A DNA stretch of 29,088 nt from a virus: the IMG/VR virus record IMGVR_UViG_3300025418_000941, positions 1-29,088 of that record. One strand, 5' to 3'. Position 1 is the first letter of the stretch. The number at the start of each line of letters is the position of its first letter. Both the position numbers and the translations under genes were made by a program. The notes below the pieces were generated by a model. The model had not been told where the DNA came from, made no database searches, and saw nothing but the letters and a program-made list of their open reading frames with translations. Positions 7,945 to 15,230 of the stretch are shown here, one piece after another.

Positions 7945-9117
7945 TTACGCAGCCTTCAACAGCACACAGTCGGCATTGATACGACCGTTTAGCAAGATCT
8001 CGGTGGCTCGTATGTCTCTAAGGAAGGTGCGTAGTGCCACCTTACCGGCTCGAGCAAACTCTGCCAACTGTTCAGCCGGCTTACGCAGAGTCTTGGCCAC
8101 TGATTTCTGTTCATCAAAGTCGGCAATGCTGGCGCCTTTGACTGTCAGGGTCTTGTATGCACCTGCAATGTATCGTCCCAGTTTACGAGTCTTGGTGTTG
8201 TAGACCCATAGCTCGCTGGCACCCACAATGTCAGCAGGATTGATACTGACCAATTTGAGTTCTTTGTGCTCTTTGGCATACTTGAGTTTGGCGATCACTT
8301 TCTCTTTGCTGGGTGCCTTTTTAACACGAGCTTTTTTGGTGGCTTTCTTGACACCACGATACTGCTCGATGGCGGCCAGCAATTGATCAATAAACGCATA
8401 GATACGTCTAAAGTCTGTGGCCTTAAGGAATCGGTAACCTTCAACCAATTGTGCATCAGCCTTGGCCTGTGCTTGCTCAAGTTCGGATCGTACTCGAGTG
8501 TAAACAGCTTCATATTTGCCCAACTGACTTTGCGGCACATTGTTTGAACTCAAGTAGTCGTAGGGTTTGAAGTCAACTCGATTGCCAGCTACAACTTCGT
8601 CGAAATGGCCTTCGATCTCACCAATTAACTCACTGGTGCGTTCGTTCAAACGATCTTGAATACTGGGACGATACACTTCGGGCACAGCAGTGGTAGTGGT
8701 CACTGTTTCCACTTCAGGGGCTGTGGCCATGATTGCGGCTCGAATGTTCTCGTTCAAAAACTTCACATGTCGTTCTTTGAGCGGCATACCTGCACGATGA
8801 GCCATGATCAGACTACATGCTGTCATCGAAATGCTCTTGTCTGCACTACGGTCAAAGGTCTTGACATCGTCTTTGGTGTATTCTTTTACAGTACGCATCC
8901 ATTCAACCACGTACTTTTTGGTATCTTTTTGGCTGTAATAATAATTGTAGTAGTAGAAACTGCGGCGCAGGTGATGATCAAATTCGGTATCGGTCATGCT
9001 CAAGGCACGTTCAGTGTCCCATGCCGGTTCACCACCGGTGTATTTTTCATCAAAAAAGATAGGATTGCGGGTTTTTGCTTGTTTTGTTTTGATTTTAACG
9101 CCAGCTACTGTTGCCAT
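7945..9117 (-). CDS. Conserved-looking phage protein of unknown function
   Basis: I do not recognise a function for this 390-residue protein. The N-terminal third is rich in aromatic residues, with 'FDHHLRRSFYYYNYYYSQKD' near residues 46-65, and is probably helical. A hydrophilic linker with a Thr run (139-143) follows, then long charged helices. A Lys/Arg-rich stretch at about 257-288 (including 'KKATKKARVKKAPSKEK') could bind nucleic acid. The last 100 residues are mixed alpha/beta. There are no membrane segments or catalytic motifs. AGGAG lies 5 nt before the ATG. Unlike its structural neighbours it is preceded by a perfect sigma70-type promoter and no clear late element. That suggests early or host-polymerase expression and perhaps a non-structural role. 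Its transcript appears to end at the hairpin 7904-7932. Confidence 0.8.
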   Translation of the reverse strand: MATVAGVKIKTKQAKTRNPIFFDEKYTGGEPAWDTERALSMTDTEFDHHLRRSFYYYNYYYSQKDTKKYVVEWMRTVKEYTKDDVKTFDRSADKSISMTACSLIMAHRAGMPLKERHVKFLNENIRAAIMATAPEVETVTTTTAVPEVYRPSIQDRLNERTSELIGEIEGHFDEVVAGNRVDFKPYDYLSSNNVPQSQLGKYEAVYTRVRSELEQAQAKADAQLVEGYRFLKATDFRRIYAFIDQLLAAIEQYRGVKKATKKARVKKAPSKEKVIAKLKYAKEHKELKLVSINPADIVGASELWVYNTKTRKLGRYIAGAYKTLTVKGASIADFDEQKSVAKTLRKPAEQLAEFARAGKVALRTFLRDIRATEILLNGRINADCVLLKAA

Positions 9118-9148
9118 GAGTACTCCTAAATCTAGTCACTAAGCTCGT

Positions 9149-9177
9149 ATTATACACTAGTTTTCCCTGATTGTCAA
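9149..9177 (-). promoter_or_regulatory. Consensus sigma70 promoter (TTGACA-17-TATAAT)
   Basis: On the minus strand TTGACA (9172-9177) and TATAAT (9149-9154) are both exact consensus hexamers with a 17-nt spacer. It lies 32-60 nt upstream of the ATG at 9117, giving a short leader with an AGGAG ribosome site. Confidence 0.85.
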
Positions 9178-9210
9178 GTGTTATTTAACAGGATGCACAG
9201 CCCGCATATG

Positions 9211-9218
9211 GCTAAATA
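9211..9218 (+). promoter_or_regulatory. Late-promoter-like element GCTAAATA
   Basis: GCTAAATA lies 20 nt upstream of the gp14-like ATG, followed by an AAAAAGGA ribosome site. It shares the TAAATA core and spacing of the other late elements. It probably drives the gp14-gp15-Nudix operon. Confidence 0.5.
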
Positions 9219-9237
9219 CTAAAAAGGATCCGTTTTT

Positions 9238-10437
9238 ATGCCACGTCTCAGTCTCTGGCGGGAAAATTTCTCGAATGATTACAAATACATTGATCGCAAC
9301 ATCAGCGAACAATTCACTGTGGGCGGAACTGGCGTATTGGTACACAAATACCTTGGCACCAAAACTGATCCAACTTCTAACAATGCCGAAATTCCCAATT
9401 ACCCAAGTCAAAGTGCACAGAACATACAAGACTTGCTGTTTTTGGAAAACCGAGATCGCAAATACGATACCAGTGTGTACAGCATGCGCGGTATCTATCA
9501 AGTCAGTGACAGCGACTTTGACCTGACTCAGTTTGGTTTGTTCTTACAAACTGGAACTGTGTTTATGACCTTCCATATCAACGACATGGTGGCCACCTTG
9601 GGACGCAGAATAATGAGCGGCGACGTGTTGGAACTCATGCACCTTAAAGACTACGAAGCATTGAATGATTTGCCAGTGGCCTTGAAACGTTTCTTTATTG
9701 TGGGCGACTGCAGTAAAAGTAGTGAAGGTTTTAGCCCCACTTGGTGGCCGCATTTGTGGCGTTGCAAAATCAGTCCGTTGGTGGACAGCCAAGAGTACAA
9801 AGACATCTTGAACTTGGTAGAAACCACAACCGATGCTGCCGGCAACACAGTGCCTGTTGGTTCTTTGAGCACCTTGTTAAGCACCTACAACAAATACAGC
9901 AACATCAATGATGCTGTGATTGCACAGGCCGAAGCCGACTTGCCAATGAGCGGTTACGACACCACAGTGATTTATGTCAAACCACTGACACTGAACACCC
10001 AAGGCAACATAGGAGATCCATTGGGACTAAGCGCAGACAATATTTCTACCATAGATGCATCGCTCACAACCATCAGCAGCGACAAGAGCATAGTAAGCCC
10101 AGATCAAAAGGTAAAAGGTTATCTAGCCGGCGACGGACTAGCACCAAACGGATTGCCAGTGGCATCGGGTATCGCGTTCCCACCAAATCCCATTGCCGGC
10201 GACTACTGCCTGCGTGTGGACTATTTGCCAAATCGACTGTTCAGATATGACGGCAACAGATGGACCAAGGTTGAAGATGCGGTGCGTACCAACCTTACAC
10301 CCGGTGCCAGCGATAATCAAACTCAACGCAGCAAGTTTGTCAACAACACACGAACTCACACCAACAGTGGTGGCAACCAAGTACCTAATTTGCAGGGTCT
10401 TAGTAACGCACTCAAACCGCAAGCGGATAATCTATGA
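9238..10437 (+). CDS. gp14: Neck protein, gp14-like
   Basis: This 399-residue protein probably belongs to the neck/connector. The N-terminal 150 residues resemble gp14-type proteins of aquatic T4-like phages: 'RNISEQFTVGGTGVLVHKYLG' near 20-40, 'LLFLENRDRKYD' near 66-77, 'FDLTQFGLFLQTG' near 94-106, and 'SGDVLELMHLKDYE' near 127-140. A Trp/His-rich strand region 'PTWWPHLWRCKISPLVD' follows at 167-183. Near the end, 'AGDYCLRVDYLPNRLFRYDG' (320-339) then 'NRW' resembles the G-x-x-W segments of the sheath. The tail is Asn/Gln-rich. The ATG has an AGGA ribosome site. Its stop overlaps the start of the gp15-like gene (ATGA), indicating translational coupling. Confidence 0.78.
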   Translation: MPRLSLWRENFSNDYKYIDRNISEQFTVGGTGVLVHKYLGTKTDPTSNNAEIPNYPSQSAQNIQDLLFLENRDRKYDTSVYSMRGIYQVSDSDFDLTQFGLFLQTGTVFMTFHINDMVATLGRRIMSGDVLELMHLKDYEALNDLPVALKRFFIVGDCSKSSEGFSPTWWPHLWRCKISPLVDSQEYKDILNLVETTTDAAGNTVPVGSLSTLLSTYNKYSNINDAVIAQAEADLPMSGYDTTVIYVKPLTLNTQGNIGDPLGLSADNISTIDASLTTISSDKSIVSPDQKVKGYLAGDGLAPNGLPVASGIAFPPNPIAGDYCLRVDYLPNRLFRYDGNRWTKVEDAVRTNLTPGASDNQTQRSKFVNNTRTHTNSGGNQVPNLQGLSNALKPQADNL

Positions 10438-11825
10438 CCACAGCCTATACCACTTTTTTCTACGATAGACAAATACGTAGATTCTTACAACAATTCATTC
10501 GAATGATCAGCAACTTTCAAGTCGAAATGGGCAGTGATGCCGCTGGCAATCGAGTGCTACAGCGTGTGCCTGTGTTCTACGCCGATGCCAGTCGCCAGGC
10601 CAGCCAAATCTTGCGCGGCAACAGCGAGAATACCATCAAGAGTGTGCCGGCCATGGCTGTGCACATTGCTCAGATAGTGTATGATCGCGAACGAGTTCAA
10701 GACCCTACATTTGTCAGTACACTGAATGTTAGAACCAGAGAGTATGATCCTGCCACTGGTCAGTACACCAATCGACAGGGCGGTGCTTACACAGTCGAAC
10801 GTTTAATGCCAGTGCCGTATAAATTGACTTTGAAAGTGGATGTGTGGACCAGCAACACCGAGCAAAAACTCATGTTGTTGGAACAGCTGATGATTTTGTT
10901 TAATCCAGCACTGGAAATACAGAGCACCGACAACTATGTGGACTGGACCAGTTTGAGCTATGTGTTGTTGACCGACATCAGCTGGACCAATCGCAGTATT
11001 CCAGCCAGTACCGAAGAAACCATTGACATTGCATCCTTGACCTTTGAGTTGCCAATTTGGGTCAGTGCTCCAGCCAATGTCAAACAGCTGGGTGTGGTAC
11101 AAAAAATTGTCAGTACAGTATTTGATGCCAACGGTGCCCTGTTACCCGAATCATTCAACGACGATGGTAGCCCAGCATCAACATCTACACAGATGACCAA
11201 TGCAGCTTACACTTTCTTGAATTATAATGTATACTATCAAGGTAACACCTTGCAACTGATGAAAACCACAGCCGCTATAGAATTATCGCAATCACACCAC
11301 CAGTGGGCACCCTTGGTTGATCAGTACGGTAAACTAAAAAATGGCATAAGTCAAATTAGACTCATGCAGGCCAATGGATCTGAAGTGTTGGGCACAGTGG
11401 CCTATCACCCCACTGATGGCTCGTTGTTGCTGTTTACACCCTACAACGACACGCTGCCAGTAAATACTCTGGATCCAGTCAATGCCATCATTAACCCACA
11501 AAATGTCGACATTACCAGCACTGGTCTATTGAATCCTGCAGTTAGAACAAGATACTTAATCTTGCACGGCATTGGGTCAGTGTACAATACCGATGCTGCA
11601 GCCATATGGAACAATCACGGATATCCTCAGCTGATAGCCAACGCCAACGACATCATTGAGTACACTGGCACACACTGGATCGTGATATTCAACAGCCAAG
11701 ACATCAAAGATGTGCACTATGTTACAAATCTAAAAACTGGTACTCAGTATCGTTGGCAAGATGGCGGCTGGGCCAAGAGTGTTGAAGGCGAATACAGCGC
11801 CGGCAATTGGAGTTTTATTCTGTGA
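10434..11825 (+). CDS. gp15: Tail sheath stabiliser and completion protein, gp15-like
   Basis: This 463-residue protein probably caps the tail and joins it to the neck. The N-terminus 'TTFFYDRQIRRFLQQFIRMI' followed by 'NFQVEMG...RVPVFYADASR' parallels T4 gp15 (Y-F-Y-N-x-x-F-R-R-Y ... RVPITYAS). 'MPVPYKLTLKVDVWTSN' and 'QLMILFNPALEIQ' continue the match in the middle, as does 'DIASLTFELPIWVSAP' near 200-215. T4 gp15 has 272 residues, so about 190 are extra at the C-terminus. That part is beta-like, with 'NDIIEYTGTHWIVIF' and 'TGTQYRWQDGGWAKS', short Tyr/Trp motifs like those in gp14 and the sheath. It overlaps gp14 by 4 bp at its start and the Nudix gene at its end. Confidence 0.86.
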   Translation: MTTAYTTFFYDRQIRRFLQQFIRMISNFQVEMGSDAAGNRVLQRVPVFYADASRQASQILRGNSENTIKSVPAMAVHIAQIVYDRERVQDPTFVSTLNVRTREYDPATGQYTNRQGGAYTVERLMPVPYKLTLKVDVWTSNTEQKLMLLEQLMILFNPALEIQSTDNYVDWTSLSYVLLTDISWTNRSIPASTEETIDIASLTFELPIWVSAPANVKQLGVVQKIVSTVFDANGALLPESFNDDGSPASTSTQMTNAAYTFLNYNVYYQGNTLQLMKTTAAIELSQSHHQWAPLVDQYGKLKNGISQIRLMQANGSEVLGTVAYHPTDGSLLLFTPYNDTLPVNTLDPVNAIINPQNVDITSTGLLNPAVRTRYLILHGIGSVYNTDAAAIWNNHGYPQLIANANDIIEYTGTHWIVIFNSQDIKDVHYVTNLKTGTQYRWQDGGWAKSVEGEYSAGNWSFIL

Positions 11826-12244
11826 TCGAGAGTACTGGTGCACTGATTTACTGTACTCAGACCAATAGATATTTGTTTTTACTACGCAACGGTAGCAAGT
11901 ATCAAGGTACTTGGGGATTGCCGGGCGGCAAACTAGAAGCCAATGAGTTGGTCAGTGTGGGGCTAGCTAGAGAAATTGAAGAAGAACTTGGCGGGGTCAT
12001 TCCCGGCTGCAAGTTGATACCGATTGAAACATTTACCAGTGACAATGGCAAGTTTGCTTATCACACATTCTTAATTCCAGTTGAACAAGAATTTGTACCC
12101 TTTTTGAATCACGAGCATAGAGGCTATGCGTGGGTACGATTAGAAGATTATCCCAAACCGTTACATCCGGGAGTTTGGCGCACCATTAACTTTGACATAG
12201 TGTCAGCCAAGATACGCACCGTGGTGGCCGCAATCAAGGCGTAA
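11822..12244 (+). CDS. Nudix hydrolase
   Basis: From GTG at 11822 this is a 140-residue enzyme. The GTG overlaps the gp15-like stop and is preceded by GGAG with a 9-nt spacer. A TTG at 11807 would add 5 residues but has a poorer context. The Nudix box is complete at residues 36-58: G36, E42, R50-E51, E54-E55 and G57 fit G-x5-E-x7-REU-x-EE-x-GU. 'WGLPGGKLEANE' and the terminal 'YAWVRLEDYPKPLHPG' are typical of the fold. Nudix enzymes hydrolyse nucleoside diphosphate linkages. The substrate cannot be read here; nucleotide clean-up or NDP-sugar turnover for the nearby glycosyltransferases are both possible. It overlaps the convergent small gene by 11 bp. Confidence 0.9.
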   Translation: MIESTGALIYCTQTNRYLFLLRNGSKYQGTWGLPGGKLEANELVSVGLAREIEEELGGVIPGCKLIPIETFTSDNGKFAYHTFLIPVEQEFVPFLNHEHRGYAWVRLEDYPKPLHPGVWRTINFDIVSAKIRTVVAAIKA

Positions 12245-12413
12245 AGAAATCAGGAAATTGGGCAATGGCCCAGGCCAGTGCGTCAGTTTCATCATCAAAT
12301 TTGCCACCATGATCGCTGTGGTGTGGTTGTCGTACCACTTCCACACCACGTTCCAGTATGGTCAAACCAGTTTTGTCATCGTATGTATAGGTGTATTGTT
12401 CTTTAAGGCGCAT
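12234..12413 (-). CDS. Small protein of unknown function, related in pattern to the one at 21137-21364
   Basis: From ATG at 12413 this is a 59-residue acidic protein. A TTG at 12431 would add 6 residues and overlap the preceding glycosyltransferase gene. The order of features is a Tyr-rich start, 'ILERGVEVVRQP', a His/Asp/Gly stretch, then 'ETDALAWAIAQFPDFF'. The last part (E-x-x-A-x-x-W-A then F) matches the pattern of the 75-residue protein near the fibres. No catalytic motif, signal or membrane segment is seen. Its stop region overlaps the Nudix gene, and its start lies just after the glycosyltransferase stop, so it is probably co-transcribed with that gene. Confidence 0.6.
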   Translation of the reverse strand: MRLKEQYTYTYDDKTGLTILERGVEVVRQPHHSDHGGKFDDETDALAWAIAQFPDFFTP

Positions 12414-12417
12414 ACAA

Positions 12418-12425
12418 TATTTATC
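12418..12425 (-). promoter_or_regulatory. GATAAATA motif overlapping the glycosyltransferase stop
   Basis: Minus strand reads GATAAATA only 5 nt before the ATG of the small gene, and its first bases belong to the TGA stop of the glycosyltransferase gene. It matches the late motif, but the spacing would give an almost leaderless RNA, so activity is doubtful. Confidence 0.25.
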
Positions 12426-15120
12426 ACTCAACAGTAAAAGTGCTGGATCCTATGTGTTTGCATAACACAGTGGTATCTGCATATAATCGGAATCCGCGTG
12501 TGCGTGCCTTGGTACAGAAATCAATATCCTCAGATATGGTGTTGGCATGATCAATTGCTGAGTGATACACAAAATGTGGGTACGGAATAGCTCTAAATAC
12601 CTCGCCCTTGATCAAGGCGCAGCCAAAGCCGCAACTGGCAATTTCCACTAATCCACGCCCACGAATCTTTTCGTAAGGTATGTGTGTGACTCCACCGCGA
12701 TCATTGGGTTCATACACTTCCAAGGTATGACGTCCAGGAATACGCTGTATATACAGACCAGACACAATGTCACAATCATGTGCCAACAGTTTGGACAGCG
12801 TATCGGGCGGGAAGGCCATGTCGCTGTCAACTGCAAACAAGTAATCATAACCTTTGACCACCCAGTCAGCAATCAAGTTACGCACTTGGTCAACATTGTA
12901 GCCGTAAAAATACTGGAACACAGCTTGGTATCCTGCAGGTATGACTAAATCATAAATGCTCTTGAATGTTTCAGCTTCAATATTTCTAGCTGTGGGAATG
13001 GCAATCAAGATGGTTTTCTTTGCTTGTGCTGTAGGTGTTGGTGTTGCCACTATAGTTGGACTTGGTCGACGACTGATCACTGCAGCATTGATGTTTTGTG
13101 TAGTGGCATTGACCTTGTAGTCGTTCAAGGGATTGACATCGTTGTAGTTGTACACAATGTCTTGTAGGCAACGTACTTGATCGGGATCGGCTGCTTCGAT
13201 CAAACTGTAGAATGTGCTGCCATCGCCGCCAGCACCATACCAGTTGCCAGCATCGTCTTGGAAGTTGCTGTCGGGAATGCCTGTGATCAACCGCTGTTTA
13301 AATGTACGCAGATGTGTATAGGGCAATATCCAATTGAACTTGTGTTCGCGATAGGCTCGGCGTTGGCGTATGGCTTGTGGATAGGGCTGGCTGATCAGGG
13401 GAATGTTGTCGGCCATGCTCCAGCATGAACCGTAAGTGAATTCGGTATTGCCATCGTATACTGCATTGTAGTAAGTAAAGATGGTGTTGTCGTTGACTAG
13501 GCTGTCGTCGCCATCTAGTATCATGACAATGGATTCGGGATCGGGTAAAGATCTAAACACCGATAATTGGTTGGCCACTGCACCACGATTTTCAGTGTTT
13601 TCAATCACAGTGAATTTGGCTCTGATGTCATCGGGTAGTGCTGCCAGTGCGGCATGCAGGTTGGTTGATGTGGCATCAGTGCTGGCATCGTTTACCAGGT
13701 ACACTTGATAGTTGTCATAGTCTTGTGCTGCGATACTGTCAATACATCTGGCGATGTAATTTTCGCAGTTGTAGAAAGTGCTCACTACCACAATGGGCTG
13801 TTCGCGACCGGGGCGATACGATTCCAGTTCAATAGTGTTGTGAAATCTGCGGCCGTAAATCTTGTGTATACGGCGATTGATTTGACTGACCTCACGATAT
13901 TGGTCACGTGGCAAATATGCACCAATCTTTTTGTAAATGTGCTGTTGCCATTGTTGTGCCACGGTGCCCCATGAAGCTATGTCCTTGACAATGTTGCAGT
14001 AGTATTGTTTTTGCTGATGCAGGTAACGATCATTGTAGGCCCGTACAGTCATTTCAACAAACTTGTCAATTTGTGCATCTGTGTTGATATCAGGGAACAA
14101 GTTGTTGGGCTCTACTGGATAGTCTATTAGGTAGCAGGCACGCTCTAGTGCCACTTCTTCTAGCGCACCAAATCTACAGGTCAAGATTGGGGTATTGTAC
14201 AACAGGCTTTCCAGTGCACTGATACCGTATGTTTCAGGAAACATGGCCGGGTAAATGGTGTAACTGGCCTGTGCCAAAGTTTCAGCTACCACACGCTGTG
14301 GTACAACTCCAGTGAACTCCATGTCCAAGGCCAAATTGGCTGGATCTGAACTCATGGCACGCCATTCAACTTCTTGTGCATCAGGTGCTGCAGTTGAACC
14401 GAATTTGTAAAAGCCACCTAAGATTTTTAATCGTGCTCGAGGCAGCAGTTTTTTGACTCGAGGCCACACACGTTTGACCAAGACTGACATGCCTTTGCTG
14501 ACTGCAGCATTGTACACAAACAGGTCAGGATCCTTGGCCGTGATGTCTACTTCGGGTATGTAGTTCACTGCACCATTGCGTGTCATGAATATTTTGTTTT
14601 TGAGCACTTCATAGTTGCGACGACGACCATGCTGGCAGTTGGTCACATATGTGGTATGGAAGTCACTGAGCGTAAAGATGTCGGTGATGCGATTGCTGAC
14701 TGCCAATTCTTCAATTAGGTTGTCGCCCAAGCAAAAGGTGTCATGCATCCACAGTATACGCATCTTGGCGCGACTGACAATTCGATCATATAGATTCATA
14801 CCAGCATAGGGCATGGCACGACCATCTCCCAAGCGGCCATAGTCTCTGGGATCGGTAAACGGAATCACAGTTCTAGAACTGATGACTACATCAAACGTCC
14901 AGTCTTGTGCTAGTTCACCGAGCAGTCGATAAGTGACTCCGTCGTAGACACCAGGCCGTGCAGTATCCGAGCAGTTGTTGAAAACTGTAACGTCAAAACC
15001 CAGCTGTTGTAATTCACGTGCCATTAGTGTTGCGGCACTTTCGCTTCCACCCAAACCTTGTTTGGCCAAAGTAGACCCATCGTAGGGTATACCAATTATG
15101 TCGATGATGGCAATATTCAT
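12424..15120 (-). CDS. Three-domain glycosyltransferase (GT4-like + GT2-like + GT2-like)
   Basis: From ATG at 15120 this is an 898-residue protein. An ATG at 15153 would add 11 residues, but the fold starts at 'MNIAIIDIIG'; neither start has a clear ribosome site. Numbered from the longer start, domain 1 (about 12-410) is GT-B/GT4-like, with 'LGGSESAA' (34-41) and an E-x7-E motif 'ETYGISALE' (307-315). Domain 2 (about 453-680) is GT-A/GT2-like, with 'PIVVVSTFYNCENYIARCIDSI', 'LVNDASTDAT' and the metal-binding 'LDGDD' (546-550). A Pro/Thr-rich linker (697-710) leads to domain 3 (about 713-909), also GT-A-like, with 'AVDSDMAFPP' (774-783) and 'SEDIDFC' (874-880). All three carry intact key motifs, so it may add several sugars in succession. 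The acceptor is unknown. It is divergent from the carbamoyltransferase operon. Confidence 0.92.
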   Translation of the reverse strand: MNIAIIDIIGIPYDGSTLAKQGLGGSESAATLMARELQQLGFDVTVFNNCSDTARPGVYDGVTYRLLGELAQDWTFDVVISSRTVIPFTDPRDYGRLGDGRAMPYAGMNLYDRIVSRAKMRILWMHDTFCLGDNLIEELAVSNRITDIFTLSDFHTTYVTNCQHGRRRNYEVLKNKIFMTRNGAVNYIPEVDITAKDPDLFVYNAAVSKGMSVLVKRVWPRVKKLLPRARLKILGGFYKFGSTAAPDAQEVEWRAMSSDPANLALDMEFTGVVPQRVVAETLAQASYTIYPAMFPETYGISALESLLYNTPILTCRFGALEEVALERACYLIDYPVEPNNLFPDINTDAQIDKFVEMTVRAYNDRYLHQQKQYYCNIVKDIASWGTVAQQWQQHIYKKIGAYLPRDQYREVSQINRRIHKIYGRRFHNTIELESYRPGREQPIVVVSTFYNCENYIARCIDSIAAQDYDNYQVYLVNDASTDATSTNLHAALAALPDDIRAKFTVIENTENRGAVANQLSVFRSLPDPESIVMILDGDDSLVNDNTIFTYYNAVYDGNTEFTYGSCWSMADNIPLISQPYPQAIRQRRAYREHKFNWILPYTHLRTFKQRLITGIPDSNFQDDAGNWYGAGGDGSTFYSLIEAADPDQVRCLQDIVYNYNDVNPLNDYKVNATTQNINAAVISRRPSPTIVATPTPTAQAKKTILIAIPTARNIEAETFKSIYDLVIPAGYQAVFQYFYGYNVDQVRNLIADWVVKGYDYLFAVDSDMAFPPDTLSKLLAHDCDIVSGLYIQRIPGRHTLEVYEPNDRGGVTHIPYEKIRGRGLVEIASCGFGCALIKGEVFRAIPYPHFVYHSAIDHANTISEDIDFCTKARTRGFRLYADTTVLCKHIGSSTFTVE

Positions 15121-15195
15121 GCATTTATTTACTGTGTGCCGAAAGGGTATCATAAATTTTGATTCGAAAAAATATCTGAGTTGACATTTTTACCC

Positions 15196-15203
15196 TATAA
15201 ATA
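15196..15203 (+). promoter_or_regulatory. Perfect T4-type late promoter TATAAATA
   Basis: TATAAATA is the exact T4 late consensus, 28 nt upstream of the carbamoyltransferase ATG, with AGGA 8 nt before that ATG. A TTGACA at 15181-15186 lies nearby but has no matching -10 at 16-18 nt. Confidence 0.75.
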
Positions 15204-15230
15204 TTACTATCAATTAACAGGAATTTCAAT

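Noticed and set aside
8656-9129. Plus-strand frame of 157 residues opposite the 390-residue gene
   Set aside because: It is composed of His/Cys/Phe-rich antisense sequence, lacks a ribosome site, and covers the promoter region of the true gene.
11807-11821. TTG at 11807 as the Nudix start
   Set aside because: The GTG at 11822 has GGAG at proper spacing and the usual stop/start overlap with the gp15-like gene.
15181-15186. TTGACA upstream of the carbamoyltransferase as a sigma70 -35 box
   Set aside because: No TATAAT-like hexamer lies 16-18 nt downstream; the TATAAATA is only 9 nt away and is better explained as a late promoter.
15121-15230. Possible late element GTAAATAA upstream of the triple glycosyltransferase
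   Set aside because: It is off the NNTAAATA pattern at the spacing used elsewhere and lies within 15 nt of the chosen ATG, so it was not called.
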